Below are positions 35,190 through 46,870 of a DNA stretch of 64,000 nt, piece by piece; positions within the stretch are counted from its first letter, which is position 1, and every line of letters begins with the position of its first letter. The notes below the pieces were generated by a model. The model was not told where the DNA came from. It ran no database searches and saw only the letters and a list, made by a program, of their open reading frames with translations. The stretch is taken from the NCBI RefSeq assembly GCF_000002865.3, contig NW_001865045.1:489545-553544 (forward strand), read 5' to 3'. The position numbers and the translations under genes were made by a program. The DNA comes from Monosiga brevicollis MX1 (taxonomy: Eukaryota; Opisthokonta; Choanoflagellata; Craspedida; Salpingoecidae).

Positions 35190-35969
35190 AGAGAGAGAGA
35201 GCGGCGTCAATTTTCTTTTTGCACTCCAAGAGGCAACAACTCCTCTCCCTCTCCCTCTGTCTCTCTCTCTCTTCTGCCTCTGCCTCTCTCGTGCGCTGCA
35301 TCGCGCCGCTGCTCTTCGTTCCCCCTTTTGGCAGGTATGGTCTACAACTCTGGCCTTGTTCTGCTCTTAACTGTCCTTCATTTGCAACGCAAGAACCAGC
35401 CGCACAGAAACTCAACGCGTGGGCGATCAAACTTGAAAAGGCGCCATCAACGCTCTCAATGCGAAACACGCGCGCGCATCCCCCTCACCCCCCCTCCCTC
35501 TCACACACAGAAGCGCAAGCCTCCACACCTCCGCCTCCACCACCTCTTCTCAAACCCCTCCTCCTTCCCTCCTTCCCTCCTTCCCTCCTTCCCCTCTCAG
35601 CAAAACACGCAATTTTCCGTTTGGCAGCGTTGTCGTCACCTCATCGCTTCCTACCCTCACAACACTCGCTCTTCCTTGTGCCATCGACACGTTCTGGTTC
35701 TGTGTGATGCTCATGATACATGGACCCCTGTGTTCCTTGCTGTTTTCCCAACGCTTCCCTTAACCACTTTGCAGGCCTCCGCCCGTAACTGGTTTCACGA
35801 GTCCAGACTGTGGCCGTTCGTTGCCGCTGCGCCCCTCCCACGCGCTCAAGCGACGTATCTGTCCCAACACATCTTCCCTTGTGGGCATTCGACGTGGTCA
35901 ATCCGACCCGGTCCTTGTCATTTTCCATCTGCACTTGGTGCACTTGTGACGCCACCAGACCCCGCCACA

Positions 35970-38900
35970 ATGCCGTTGGCCAACCCCGTCGGCTTTCTCT
36001 TTGATGCTGCCAGCACTCAAAACGACGACGTGCTTGAAGGCGAAGATCCTGCACTTATTCAAGCCAGCGCGGTAAGCCCTCCTCTCTCACAGCCGTCTCG
36101 AAACCTCCCTGGTCGAACCCCTTCTCACTCTTGTTGCACTCACTCTGTTGCGCGACCCCTCTTCAGCCTCCCGAAAAGATGGAGCCGCCTCATGGCGCCG
36201 AAGGCCAGGAAGGCACTGAAGTCGAGATTCGTAACGTCAACATGACTGAATCAAACGACCATGTCGACCAAGGAAACTTTGATCTCCTCAAAGTTCTCGG
36301 CCAGGGCTCCTTTGGCCGTGTCTTTCTCGTGCGCAAGCGTGATGGTCATGATGCCGGAACCATGTATGCCATGAAGGTCCTCAAAAAAGCCTCACTCAAA
36401 GTCCGCGATCGTTTCCGCACCAAGGCCGAGCGTGACCTTCTCGCCGCCATCCACCATCCCTTTATCGTACACCTCCATTACGGTCGGTTTTACCTCGTGC
36501 CACTCCCTTCTCGCTCTTCGGGCGCTGGAAACCTTCTGTTGGCTCAAAGGCTCCTGATTTTTTTTTTATGGCTTTGGTTTTGCGCAGCTTTTCAAACAGA
36601 GGGCAAGGTCTACCTCATTCTCGACTTTTTGCGCGGCGGTGACCTGTTCAACCGCCTCTCCAATGAAGTTATGTTTACGGAGAAGGATGTGCAATTTTAC
36701 CTGGCAGAGCTGGCGCTCGCCCTCGAGCACCTCCACAACCTTGGCATCATCTATCGTGACCTCAAGCCCGAGAACATTCTTCTCGACGCCGGTGGCCATA
36801 TTGCCCTCACCGACTTTGGTCTCTGCAAGGAGTACACGGAAGAAGGTGGCAAAACATACAGCTTTTGCGGCACGCAACAGTACATGGCCCCCGAGGTCAT
36901 CAATCGCAAGGGCCACGATACCAGTGCCGACTGGTGGTCATTTGGTACGTGCATTTCTGCCCCTGATTGATGACGCGCAGACCATCTTGCTCAATGCGCC
37001 GCCGGGCCCTCCTCCTCACTCTTGTGCTGCCTTGACTAGGTGTGCTGATGTACGAAATGTTGACGGGCGATTTGCCTTTTGACTCGGATAACCGCAAGAC
37101 CCTGATGCAGATGATTCTCAAGTATGCTTTGCCTTTTTGCTGGCGCTTTTTTTTTCCCCGTGCTACGCCTCCCGACTCCTTCCCAGCTCTCGCCATCCTG
37201 CCCAAAACACTCACATGCTGCCCCTTGCACATGGTCAGGGCACGTCTGTCAATGCCCCAGCACTTGTCACCCGAAGCCCAGTCACTGCTGCGCAAGCTCT
37301 TCAAGCGCGTACCATCAGCCCGTCTTGGTGAGTGGGTTGCTTTGTGCGTCGTCGTTTGCCGGGAGCACAAGATCAGGTCTATTCAGTGCTAGCTTGAGGT
37401 CATCGGGTTTGCGTGCTCTCATGTTGCCGTTCCTGACACGTAGGCTACAACGGAGCGGATGAAATCAAGCAGCACCCGTTCTTCGCCACCATCGACTTTG
37501 ACGTGCGTTTTACCTGCTTGCCGACCCGTTGAATGCCATCCCGGTGTTCTCGTCACCTGCCTCAATGTGTTGCATGCCAATGCCTGCGGATGTGACATGA
37601 CGATAGAAATTGTTCCGCAAGGAGCTCGAGCCTCCCTTTAAGCCCAATCTTACTGGCCAGGAGGACCTCCACTACTTTGATCGCGATTTTCTGAAGATGG
37701 CGGCAGTCGACTCGCCCGTGCCTCCACCTAGCGCCAATCACGTGGAAATGTTCCGTGGCTTTAGCTACATTTCCCCCTCGGTCATTGAAGACGTACCACG
37801 CAGTCGCCCCATCCGCCCCCTCCGCGCCGACCTGCATCCCAAGATTCGCCAAGGCCCGCCTACCATTGAGTACGAGGTGCTCGAAGAAGTGCTGGGTGCC
37901 GGCACGTTCTCCGTCTGCAAGCGCGCCATTCACAAGCAGACTCGCGTCGAGTATGCCGTCAAAATCATTGACAAGACCAAGCGCAACCCCGAGGAGGAGA
38001 TTGACATTTTGTTCCGCTATGGCGGTCATCCCAACATCATGACGTTGCACGAGGTCTTTGATGACGGCGACAAGGCGTACCTCATCACCGAAATGTTGCG
38101 CGGCGGCGAGCTGCTTGACCGCATTCTCGAGCAAGGCTGTTTGCAAGAAAAGGAGGCAGCCGAGATTATGCGCAAGCTGGGCGAGGTGGTCGAGTACCTG
38201 CACAGCCAGGGAATTGTTCACCGCGACCTCAAGGTACGATCTTTGTTTCATTTGTGCAGCTTTTGTCCAGGTGTCTTGGGCTCCATTCAGCTCACTTCTG
38301 CATCAACCATCCTTTGCTCCCTTTGCTATCATGGTCACTTGCAATTTTTAGCCATCCAACATTCTGTATGCCAGCCCAGACCGCCACGTGGACAGTATTC
38401 GCATTGCCGACTTTGGCTTTGCCAAGCAGCTGACGGCAGAAAACGGCATGCTCATGACCCCCTGCTACACGGCCAACTTTGTGGCACCAGAGGTGCTGAA
38501 GCGTCAGGGCTATGACAAGGCTTGCGACATTTGGTCCCTGGGTGTTCTTTTGCATACTTGCCTCGTTGGTTATCCGCCCTTTGCCACTGCGCCCAGTGAC
38601 ACATCAGACAAGATTTTGGCCCGCATCACCGGCGTAAGTTTTCCTGGCGCTCGTCTCGCTGCAGTCCATGTGCCGCGCTCGCCTTTGTGGTTGCTTCCGT
38701 TGTCCCGCTGTGCTTGCTCACCACGGCTTGACATGTGCTTTTACGTTGGCGGCACTGGCTTCTCATCAATCTTAGGGCTCGATTGACTTTGAGCAAAAGG
38801 GCTGGAACCACATTAGCAACGAGGCCAAGCAGCTGATTTTGAGCATGCTGCAGGCCGACCCCGCGCAGCGCATCACAGCCTCGCAGTTGCTGCGACACAC

Positions 38901-39105
38901 GTGGCTGCACATGCCCCACGGCTCGACTGGCATTGCTCCCCGTCGGGGCTCCCCCTCGACCATCAACCAGGTTAAGCACGCCGTTGAGGCCGCCTTTTCT
39001 GCCATGAACCCGAACCCCGAGGTGCCCTCGCTCGGTAACATCAAGGAGTCAACGCTGGCCCGTCGTCGCGGCACGGCTCCCAACCTGCCCAAGCTCAGCG
39101 AGTAA
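35970..39105 (+). CDS. RPS6KA: RSK-type ribosomal S6 kinase with two kinase domains
   Basis: Nine exons: 35970-36071, 36167-36482, 36588-36944, 37040-37121, 37239-37327, 37444-37502, 37607-38233, 38352-38633 and 38776-39105, giving 747 residues (human RSK1 735). The N-terminal AGC kinase has GQGSFG at 79-84, Lys 104, RDLKPEN, DFGL and the PDK1-site loop TYSFCGT. The linker keeps the turn motif DSPVPPP (Ser about 371) and hydrophobic motif MFRGFSY (Ser about 388), aligned with RSK1 Ser363 and Ser380. The C-terminal CaMK-type kinase has [24 protein letters not shown] and [13 protein letters not shown] with the ERK-site Thr-Pro at about 580. The C-terminus [12 protein letters not shown] resembles the ERK docking site LAQRRVRKLPST of RSK1. 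MSK is less likely because the linker and tail match RSK. All ERK/PDK1 regulatory elements seem present; activity is inferred. Confidence 0.96.
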
Positions 39106-39810
39106 TCTGGCACCCGTCTGTGGCTTGCTGGAACGCCGTGTCACCGACGACCCGGTGGTGTCGTCACCCCTCTCCACTGAGAGCTTTTCCTGGACTTTCC
39201 TGTTCACCCCGACCCTGGTCGGAACCAGGAGCGAGGTTGTGAGGGTCTTCACGGTCCTCCGCTCCTCGCAAACTCCACCCAGGTGCTGCTTCCCCCCATA
39301 CATAAAGTTTGACGACTCGTTTTTTGTCCTTTGTCGTTTCCATGTCACATCCCATGATTGTCAGGAGGAAAGAAGCAAGTGGCTTGCAGCCATATTTCTG
39401 TACTCGAAGCTTTGTACTCTAAACAGCAGAGGCTTTTAGAGCTGGACCTTTCCCTCTCCCTCACAAATGAACCTTTGTGAAGGGGCCAAGGGTTGGGCCT
39501 TGGGCGCCGTGCGACCCCGTGGTTCTCTGCTTGTCCACTCTGTGTGCCTGTTTTTCCGACTAAACCTTGTGTTTGGACACTTAATTGATGCGCACTTATC
39601 CCCTATTCTTTTCTCTCTCTCTTCAGTTCAAGCACAGACACAGACACACACGCTGAGCACCTTTCTTTGTCAAAAAAAAAAAAAAAATTGAAGGCAGTCA
39701 CTTTCGTTTTTGTCAGCAAACACGTTGTCACTCGCCTCAACTGTAGCTCCTGCTCCGCCTGGTGCTCAGTGCTCAGTGCTCAGCGGCGGTGCAGAGCAAG
39801 CTGTGACAGC
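39106..39810. other. Spacer between RSK and TFB1M
   Basis: 705 bp in tandem orientation. A-rich run at 39671-39687 and otherwise mixed sequence; holds the RSK 3' UTR and the TFB1M promoter. Confidence 0.5.
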
Positions 39811-41181
39811 ATGGCGCGCCCGTTGCCCAGGATGCCTGGCTTGCCAGAGCTGCTGCGTATTTTTAATGTCCGAGCCAAGAAAAAGCTCAGTCAAAACTTT
39901 ATTCTCCATCAACCGTGTGCTGGTATGTGCTACCTGTGATGGTTGGAGTTGCGGCGCCGCGTTAGGCGCGCTGTGCGGGAGTCCTCGATGGGCGCTGCTG
40001 TTAACTCGGGGGTATGGCACGGCTTTCGTTGGATGGTAGACAAATTTGTGCGCGCAGCCGGTGACCTGCGCGACCGCGTTGTTGTGGAGATTGGTGGTGG
40101 CCCCGGCAGTCTCACCCGTGCCATCCTCGAGGTCAGCACTGTTGCCTCGTCACGCCTTTCTCGCCTCGGCGTGCGGCATGTCTTTGATCCTCACGCTACC
40201 TTTTGATTGGCACGGGCGCCTTCCGGTTTGCGACTACGTGCGGTGGAGCCAGCGTGATCCTCGCAAGGTTATTGTCGTCGAGAAGGATCGCCGATTCGCT
40301 CCCTTCCTTGACGTATGTCATCCTCGCATGTCCAGGCAGCAGACTCGTTCCACGCGTCGGCCAGTCAATACGCGCCAACAATTTGAAAAAAAGCCATGCC
40401 TGGTCGACTCCTTCTGCCTCATTTCACCCTTCTTCTCACCTCTTGTCGCATCCTTCATCCCTCTGGTGCTCGCGCGCCTACACGCCAGATGTTGACCGAA
40501 GCACGGCCCGAGCAGTGCCAAGTTGTGTATGGAGATGCCCTGAAACTTGACTATGCAGAGCTGATGGCAGAGGCAACTTCACTCGCTCCGTTGGCCGAGC
40601 CCACAGCCTCCACGCTCGGCATGCCGCCAATCCATGTGGTGGCTAACCTGCCCTTTAACGTGTCCACGCCCCTGCTGGTCATGTTGGTACGTCAGGCTGC
40701 GCGACGGGAGGGGCTGGCGGCTTATGGACCTTTGGCCATGACCCTCATCTTCCAGCGCGAGTATGGTGAGCGCCTCTTCGCGCCTCCCAACTCGCTGCAC
40801 CGAGCCAAAATCTCAGCCTTTGTCCAGCAGTACTGCAATGTGTCACCGGGCTACCTTCTACCGCGCAATGTCTTTGTTCCTGAACCTCGGGTTGATACCA
40901 TGGTGGTGCATCTCGAGTCCAAGCCTGAGCCGCCAGCCGTCGATCCTGCTGTGTTTGAGGACGTGCTGCGCCACCTCTTTACGACGCCACGACGCCTCTT
41001 GCGCAACGGCATGCAGCCTTTGCTTGGGGTGGCCACCTGTGCCGAGGCCGATGACGTGATGGCGGCTCACTTGCCATGGTTTGATCGTGACAATTGCCGT
41101 CCCAAAAGCGTGCACAACGACCAGCTCACCGACTTGGCCCTACTTGTTCAGCAAATGCGCCCGGTTCCCCCACCACAGTAG
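39811..41181 (+). CDS. TFB1M: Mitochondrial 12S rRNA dimethyladenosine transferase 1 (TFB1M)
   Basis: Dimethylates two adjacent adenines of the small-subunit mitochondrial rRNA using S-adenosylmethionine. Four exons: 39811-39922, 40040-40131, 40253-40312 and 40489-41181, giving 318 residues (human 346). The N-terminus LPELLRIFNVRAKKKLSQNF matches human TFB1M (REIIKLLRLQAAKQLSQNF) better than nucleolar DIMT1. The SAM-binding motif EIGGGPG is at residues 54-60, the acidic ribose-binding strand VVEKDRRF follows, and the catalytic motif NLPF is at 141-144, then FQREYGERL and VFVPEPRVDT. The start could be Met 1 or Met 8 (MPGLPEL); the short Arg-rich leader is consistent with mitochondrial import. 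It sits 790 bp upstream of another mitochondrial gene. Confidence 0.93.
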
Positions 41182-41457
41182 CTCAGAGCAGCACCCGTCC
41201 AATCCGATTTGCTTGTTTTGTTTTTTTTTTCGAAATGTAATCGGCCTCTCCAATTCAATAAGTGCAACCCATAAATTCCTTTGAGCCACACCGACCACCG
41301 GCCGCGATCCCCAGTCATAGCCACAGACAACAGACAGCAGACAACAGCTGGATTGGAACAAGCGAAGGATGGAGAGACAACCCCCCCCCCCCACTTCAAA
41401 CAATTTGGCCACCGTTCATCATCATGAGTCGTTTTTTTTTCGTTTTTTTTCTGACTT

Positions 41458-41523
<66 letters not shown>

Positions 41524-41971
41524 GTTCTTATTGCTGTCTTCTTATGTGATCATCATTTTGACGGCAGCTGTGTGTGGCTGGATGAGCGACAGCTGTGCGC
41601 GCAGAAGGATTCCGACCACTTGGGTGCGTGTCTGGTGTTTGCTCCAGTGCTTGGCCTTTTGGCGTGCCTGCCGGCCTGATGGGAAAGTGGTAGGGGGTTG
41701 TCCTTATCCCGGGGGAACAGGGCAACAGGCGTGCTGGGTGCACCGGCGAGCCTTTGCACACACTGGCGCGCTGCTGCTGCTCCCCTACCTCACACCATCC
41801 GACCAGGCCCGTTGGGCACCCGATTCAAGGCAGAGCCCGCTTCCGTCATACTGACCATCATCCTGCATTGCATTGTTCTTTTCCTGCTCTGCCCGACCCC
41901 ATCATTTTGACTCGATTTGCAGCACGCACGTACGCTTCAATGCCGAACATAGTTCCTCGCCAACACCCACC
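41182..41971. other. Spacer between TFB1M and ABCB7 with (GT)n
   Basis: 790 bp with a C run at 41382-41392, T runs at 41433-41450 and (GT)n at 41461-41520. Tandem orientation; promoter and 5' UTR of ABCB7 expected on the right side. No coding exon recognised. Confidence 0.5.
41461..41521. repeat. (GT)n microsatellite, ~29 units
   Basis: Perfect dinucleotide run in the TFB1M-ABCB7 spacer. Confidence 0.95.
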
Positions 41972-44900
41972 ATGACCCTCTTGCTGCTGCGCTCTGCCTT
42001 TCGCAACCAGCTGCCGACGGGCACCTGGCTGCGTGAAGCTCGTGGGTGGTACCGTCATAGCGGCCCTGGCCTTCCCGCACCCAAGGGCCTCGGAACGGCC
42101 TCGCGTCCTCAACCTCTCCGTCGTTGGGCCAGCACTGACGCGAAAGCTCCCAAACCCACAACTGCAGCGGCCGAGACAAAGTCCCCGAGCCCATTGCGCT
42201 CTGCCAACGTACGTGGTGGTTTGGCGGTCTTGGGGTGGGGGAAGAACAGGGTATGCCACCACATCCCATTGATATCGCTCCCGCTCTCACTGGCTCATCT
42301 TCTCCCTTGCGGCCCACGGCTTGCGTCTTGGGCCTCTACACGTTGCACGTGCACCTGCAACACAGCCTGTGGCCGAGAGCACCACCTCCAATCGGGACAT
42401 GCTCGTTGGGCTGCTCAAACTCATTTGGCCCGCCGGTCGCACGGATCTCAAACTCCGCGTTTTAGCTGCCCTTGGTCTCTTGGTCGGCTCCAAGGTATGC
42501 TTGCGTCTCTCAACTCACTGGCCAGCATGGTCCATGCTACATCCTCGTGCATCGTTGGCGGGTTCGTGACTGACCATGACCACTCCGCCCAGGTTCTGAA
42601 TGTGCAAGTTCCCTTCTTCTTCAAATATGCCGTGGACATCCTCAATGACCCTGTCGCCACCATGGCCTCTTTGCCTGTGGGGTTTGCCCTCCTCACCTCG
42701 GCCGGAGCCATGCTGATCGGCTGTGCGTGAATAAATGCCAACATGGCGGGCTCGCTCGCTGCTGCTGTTCTCCTGACAATCTTTATCTTTGGGTGGCTCA
42801 TATCCACCACACACCCCTCGGCTCTCGCAGACGGTATTGCGCGCACGGGTGCCTCAATGTTCAACGAGTTACGCAGTGCCGTTTTCGCCAAGGTCGAGGA
42901 AGCTCGTCCCCGTCACAGCGCAGTCTGTACGCAGGGCCTTCTGCTGCGGGTGGTAGCACTCACTTGCTTTGTCTTAGGTATCTCAAGCTGGCATTCGCCA
43001 CATTGCCAAGAGAACCTTTCTTCAACTGCATGGCTTGGATCTCAATTATCATCTCTCCCGCCAAACCGGTGCCTTATCGCGCGCCATTGATCGAGGTTCA
43101 CGGTGCGTCACACTCACGACAGGGGTTCTCCTGTGCCCTGCCTGCTTCAAGTTCCTGCTGAGCCAGCCCAGCTGGCGACTATCCTGCGGTGCCGCTCTGC
43201 ACCACTCCTCACCTACACGCGCACGTTGGGCAACCCATCCTTTGTCGTCGCCACCGCCGTGGTCACTCGCACCTGGCTGGGCAGGGGCATTAATTTTATC
43301 CTCAATTCGCTCGTCTTCAACGTGCTCCCCATTATTCTGGAGGTCTCCATGGTGGCTGGACTGCTCGCCTACAACTGTGGCCCCGCCTTTGCGGCCGTGA
43401 CAGTGGCCAGCATTGGTGCCTACACCGCTTTCACCGTGGGCGTTACCCAGTGGCGCACGCGCTTTCGTAAGGAAATGAACCAAGCCGAGAACGAGGGGGG
43501 CGCCAAAGCCATTGACTCGCTCCTTAACTTTGAAACCGTCAAGGTGAGGTTCTCGACGTCCTATCCCGCTAGTTCAGCAAGAGCGCGTCTTGTTGACAAT
43601 GGTGCCAACTGTTCTGTTTGACCCTCTTTCAAAGTACTTTGGAAACGAAACCCATGAAGCCGAACGTTACGACAAGGCGCTCAAGAAATACGAGCATGCC
43701 TCTCTCAAAACAGCCACGAGGTAGGCTTCTTTATCAACGAGTTGGCACTCGAATTCGTTCTGCGCTTTGCCACTCATGACACCTCCTCTGCACAAACGTC
43801 CGAATCGTATACTTGCATCGGGCTGTGCCGCTTGGGCGGATGGGGCTCTGCCACAGTTTGGCGCTGCTCAACTTTGGCCAAAATGCAGTGCTCAGCATGG
43901 GGCTCACAGCTGTCATGCTCATGTCAGCTCACCAAATCCAAACAGGTGTGCCCTGCCCATGCCGGCGCCCGCGAGCGTCGTTTGCTGCCCTCGCATGGCG
44001 TCATGCTCATGCTTCCTTTTAAACACATGGTTTTACAGGAGCGGTCAGCGTGGGTGATCTCGTCATGGTCAACGGCCTCTTGTTCCAGCTGGCCATGCCT
44101 CTCAACTTCTTGGGCACCGTGTATCGTGAGGTGAAGCAATCCCTGATTGACCTCAACACTCTTTTTGACATCTTGGCCCTCAAACCCAAAATATCGGTGC
44201 GCTGCCTGAACCTTGTTCCCCCGTTGTGTTTCAGCATCAGAGGGCCGGCAACACAACCGAAGCGTAGTCATCAGACCTCGTTGGCCCTCACCTGAACGGG
44301 TGGTATTGCGCACTGCAGAACTCGCCCAAGGCCAAGCCGTTGATGTTACCCGATTACATTTTGAAGAAGGCACCCGCTATCCATGTGTCAGGCGAAGCTC
44401 CTGCTGTTGAGTTTGAAAACGTGGCCTTTGGTTACGACCAGCGGTCACCCATCTTCAAGGATGTGTCACTACGCATTCCTTTTGGCCACAAGGCAGCGCT
44501 AGTGGGCCCCAGCGGATCAGGGTATGGACTGCGCCAAGAGATGTCGTTCTTTTGAGATCTATTCATGGGCGTTGGCGATATACTGCGTGGGTGGACTGTG
44601 GCTCATCGCCCTCCGCCTTTGTTTTTAAATTGTTTTTCTTATTTACCTTGCCTTGCTCGTGCACAGGAAGAGCACAGTGTTGCGTTTGATGTATCGGTTC
44701 TACGAGCCCACCGACGGTGTCATCCGCATCAACGGCCAGGTGCGTCTGCCCTCCTTACCGCTCAATGTTGGAGCGAGCCAGAGCACACATTCTCAGTCCT
44801 CCTCCTCCTCGCACCCGTGCCTTAGGATGTGCGCGATGTTACTCTGGAGAGTTTGCGAAAAGCCATCGGTGTGGTCCCCCAAGTGAGGACGCCTCGATTG

Positions 44901-45889
44901 TATTCCGACCTGTGTGCGCCTGGGATGGAGACATGTCTTGCTCACGGGTGATACGGGCGACAAACGTCACAGGACTGTGTCCTATTTAACGACACGATTC
45001 GCTACAACATTGGTTATGGCAACCTCAATGCTGACCAAGCCATGGTGGAGGAAGCTGCCCGCGCGGCAGACATTCATAACATCATTCAACGGATGCCCCA
45101 CGGCTACGACACTCAAGTGGGCGAGCGCGGACTCAAGCTGTCCGGCGGTGAAAAGCAGCGAGTCGCCATCGCGCGGTACGGCCTGCTGGCGGCCGGGCTC
45201 TGCAGGCGTGTTGCAAACGCAATTGTGCACATCTTGATAGCCGTTGTGACTCACACTGGGCGTGGTTGGCACCTGTCCACTTTTGGTCATATCTCATGGA
45301 TAGTACCGTGCTGAAGGATGCCCCAATTCTCCTCTATGATGAGGCAACAAGCTCTCTTGATGCCATTACCGAGGCCAATATTCTTGGTGCCGTGGTATGG
45401 GCTGCCGTGAAGACATTTGATGATGGCATGCATGACTGTAGCACCCGTTTCATTTGTTGTTCATTGTTGTGAGGTCCTGAGTTGGCCAAGACTGATCTTA
45501 CTCTTGCGTCTTGCACCATGACGAACGCTATACTGCGTCAACAGGAGAGCCTGGCATCCGACCGCACCATGCTGGCCGTGGCGCATCGTCTCTCGACAAT
45601 TGTGCATTCAGACATCATCTTTGTACGTCCTCATTATGGCTATTTCGTCCTCTTGTTTCTTTGGCGACTTGATAATTTGGTTCTTTATTCTCGGAGCTTG
45701 CTCACGCGACCACGTGCCCTACCTGACCAGGTGTTGATTGACGGACGTGTGGCCGAGTCTGGTTCGCACGAGGAGCTGCTGAAAGATAGCAACTCATACT
45801 ATGCCTACATGTGGCACAACCAACAAAAGACACCAGCACGCCGTTCCAGCCAGAACAGCTCCTCCGCTACCACCATTATCACCGAATAG
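41972..45889 (+). CDS. ABCB7: Mitochondrial ABC transporter ABCB7/Atm1
   Basis: Inner-membrane half-transporter exporting a glutathione-linked sulfur compound for cytosolic Fe-S assembly. Sixteen exons fit in frame: 41972-42208, 42366-42494, 42593-42722, 42831-42892, 42978-43102, 43285-43543, 43635-43720, 43857-43945, 44039-44196, 44319-44521, 44667-44739, 44826-44882, 44973-45175, 45304-45394, 45545-45622 and 45731-45889; 712 residues (human 752). The leader [17 protein letters not shown] is Arg-rich and acid-free, fitting a mitochondrial presequence. The membrane domain contains [36 protein letters not shown] and [14 protein letters not shown], near-identical to ABCB7. The nucleotide domain has Walker A GPSGSGKST (about 488-496), signature LSGGE (592-596), Walker B ILLYDE (612-617) and switch His about 648. 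Human ABCB7 has a longer Cys-containing tail that is absent here. Confidence 0.97.
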
Positions 45890-46870
45890 GCATCCTCCCG
45901 TCGCGCCATACCCTGATACCCTGATCCCTGATTCGGCGCAACCATATGCTGCTTTCACCTCGGACGCTCACTGCAGCCTTGGCGAGTTGCGGCAGCCTCG
46001 AAGCCCGTCTGTCAGGCCTGCTAGCCCCCGTTTCCATCGTGCCGTGGCAAGAGAAGGATGGCATGGGTGCTGCCATCTTGAAGTTGAATGTTTCTGATTC
46101 TAGGTTGAAATCCGGGGTTGACCCGACGTGGATGGAATTGATTTTGAGAGAAAAAAGACTTCGTGAATCGAAATGCTGACATGCTGATAATTGTTTTGTG
46201 TGTACCCAAGGGAAAGGCACTCCATGTCCGCCAGACAGGAATGCGCGGCATGGCGCTGGAACAGCTCACCAAACGCCCGACGCCAAGAAGCTTGCTGCTG
46301 CGATGGGCAAGATGCATGCATGTGTGTCTTGCTTTCTCGGCCTTGTCCCTTTCCTAAGAAGGAGCATTGGGAGCTGTGTTACCTCCCACCATTTTCCCCC
46401 CTTGCTTTTCCCCTTGGGCCCACGGCTGGACCTGTCCTTGAATTTGCATCGGCCAGCACCGCCTTTCCTGGTTGCGTTGACGACCCTCCGATTGTCAGGA
46501 CGCGCGCCCAAACCAAGTGCGCGCCATTTCTACAGAGTGGCACTGAACGCCCCATTCGCCTCTCTTTTCATGTCCCACTTGCCCAGTCCGCGCGGCAGAC
46601 TTTCTTCTGCCCTCCCACTCGTGCCGACATTACCACCTTGCCGGACAGGCCCGGGATCATCACTCACCTTGTTTCCTTTGACGCCCACGCCAAGGGCGCC
46701 TTGACAGCGGTGGATCTTGCGTGTGCAGGGCCGGCATCAATGCTGCAGCACGCCCGGCCTCTCCCTCGCGTACAATTTTACTCATCTCTCTGCCCAACCC
46801 TTGGTGCCGTTTGGCGGGCCCGCATTTTGCTTCTCGGGTGCCGGGCTTGACCTCCCTCCGCATCAGCAAC
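45890..46870. other. Spacer between ABCB7 and the coiled-coil gene
   Basis: 981 bp. An open frame in phase with the following gene extends left to about 46721 without an ATG, so an upstream exon with its acceptor near 46728 is possible. Otherwise no repeat or recognisable gene. Confidence 0.45.

Larger units (their letters stand above)
34136..35969. other. Spacer between UBE3A and RSK with GT/CA tracts
   Basis: 1.83 kb between two plus-strand genes. Contains (GT)n at 34831-34857, (CA)n at 35162-35189, CT-rich stretches at 35240-35290 and CCTT repeats near 35560-35595. Long open frames here, up to 401 codons, are low-complexity and look like no known protein. Probably 3' UTR, promoter and the RSK leader. 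Confidence 0.5.

Noticed and set aside
35040-36245. A 401-codon open frame upstream of RSK
   Set aside because: Low-complexity Ser/Pro/Leu translation of CT-rich spacer; it runs out of phase into the RSK first exons, which are clearly coding in another frame.
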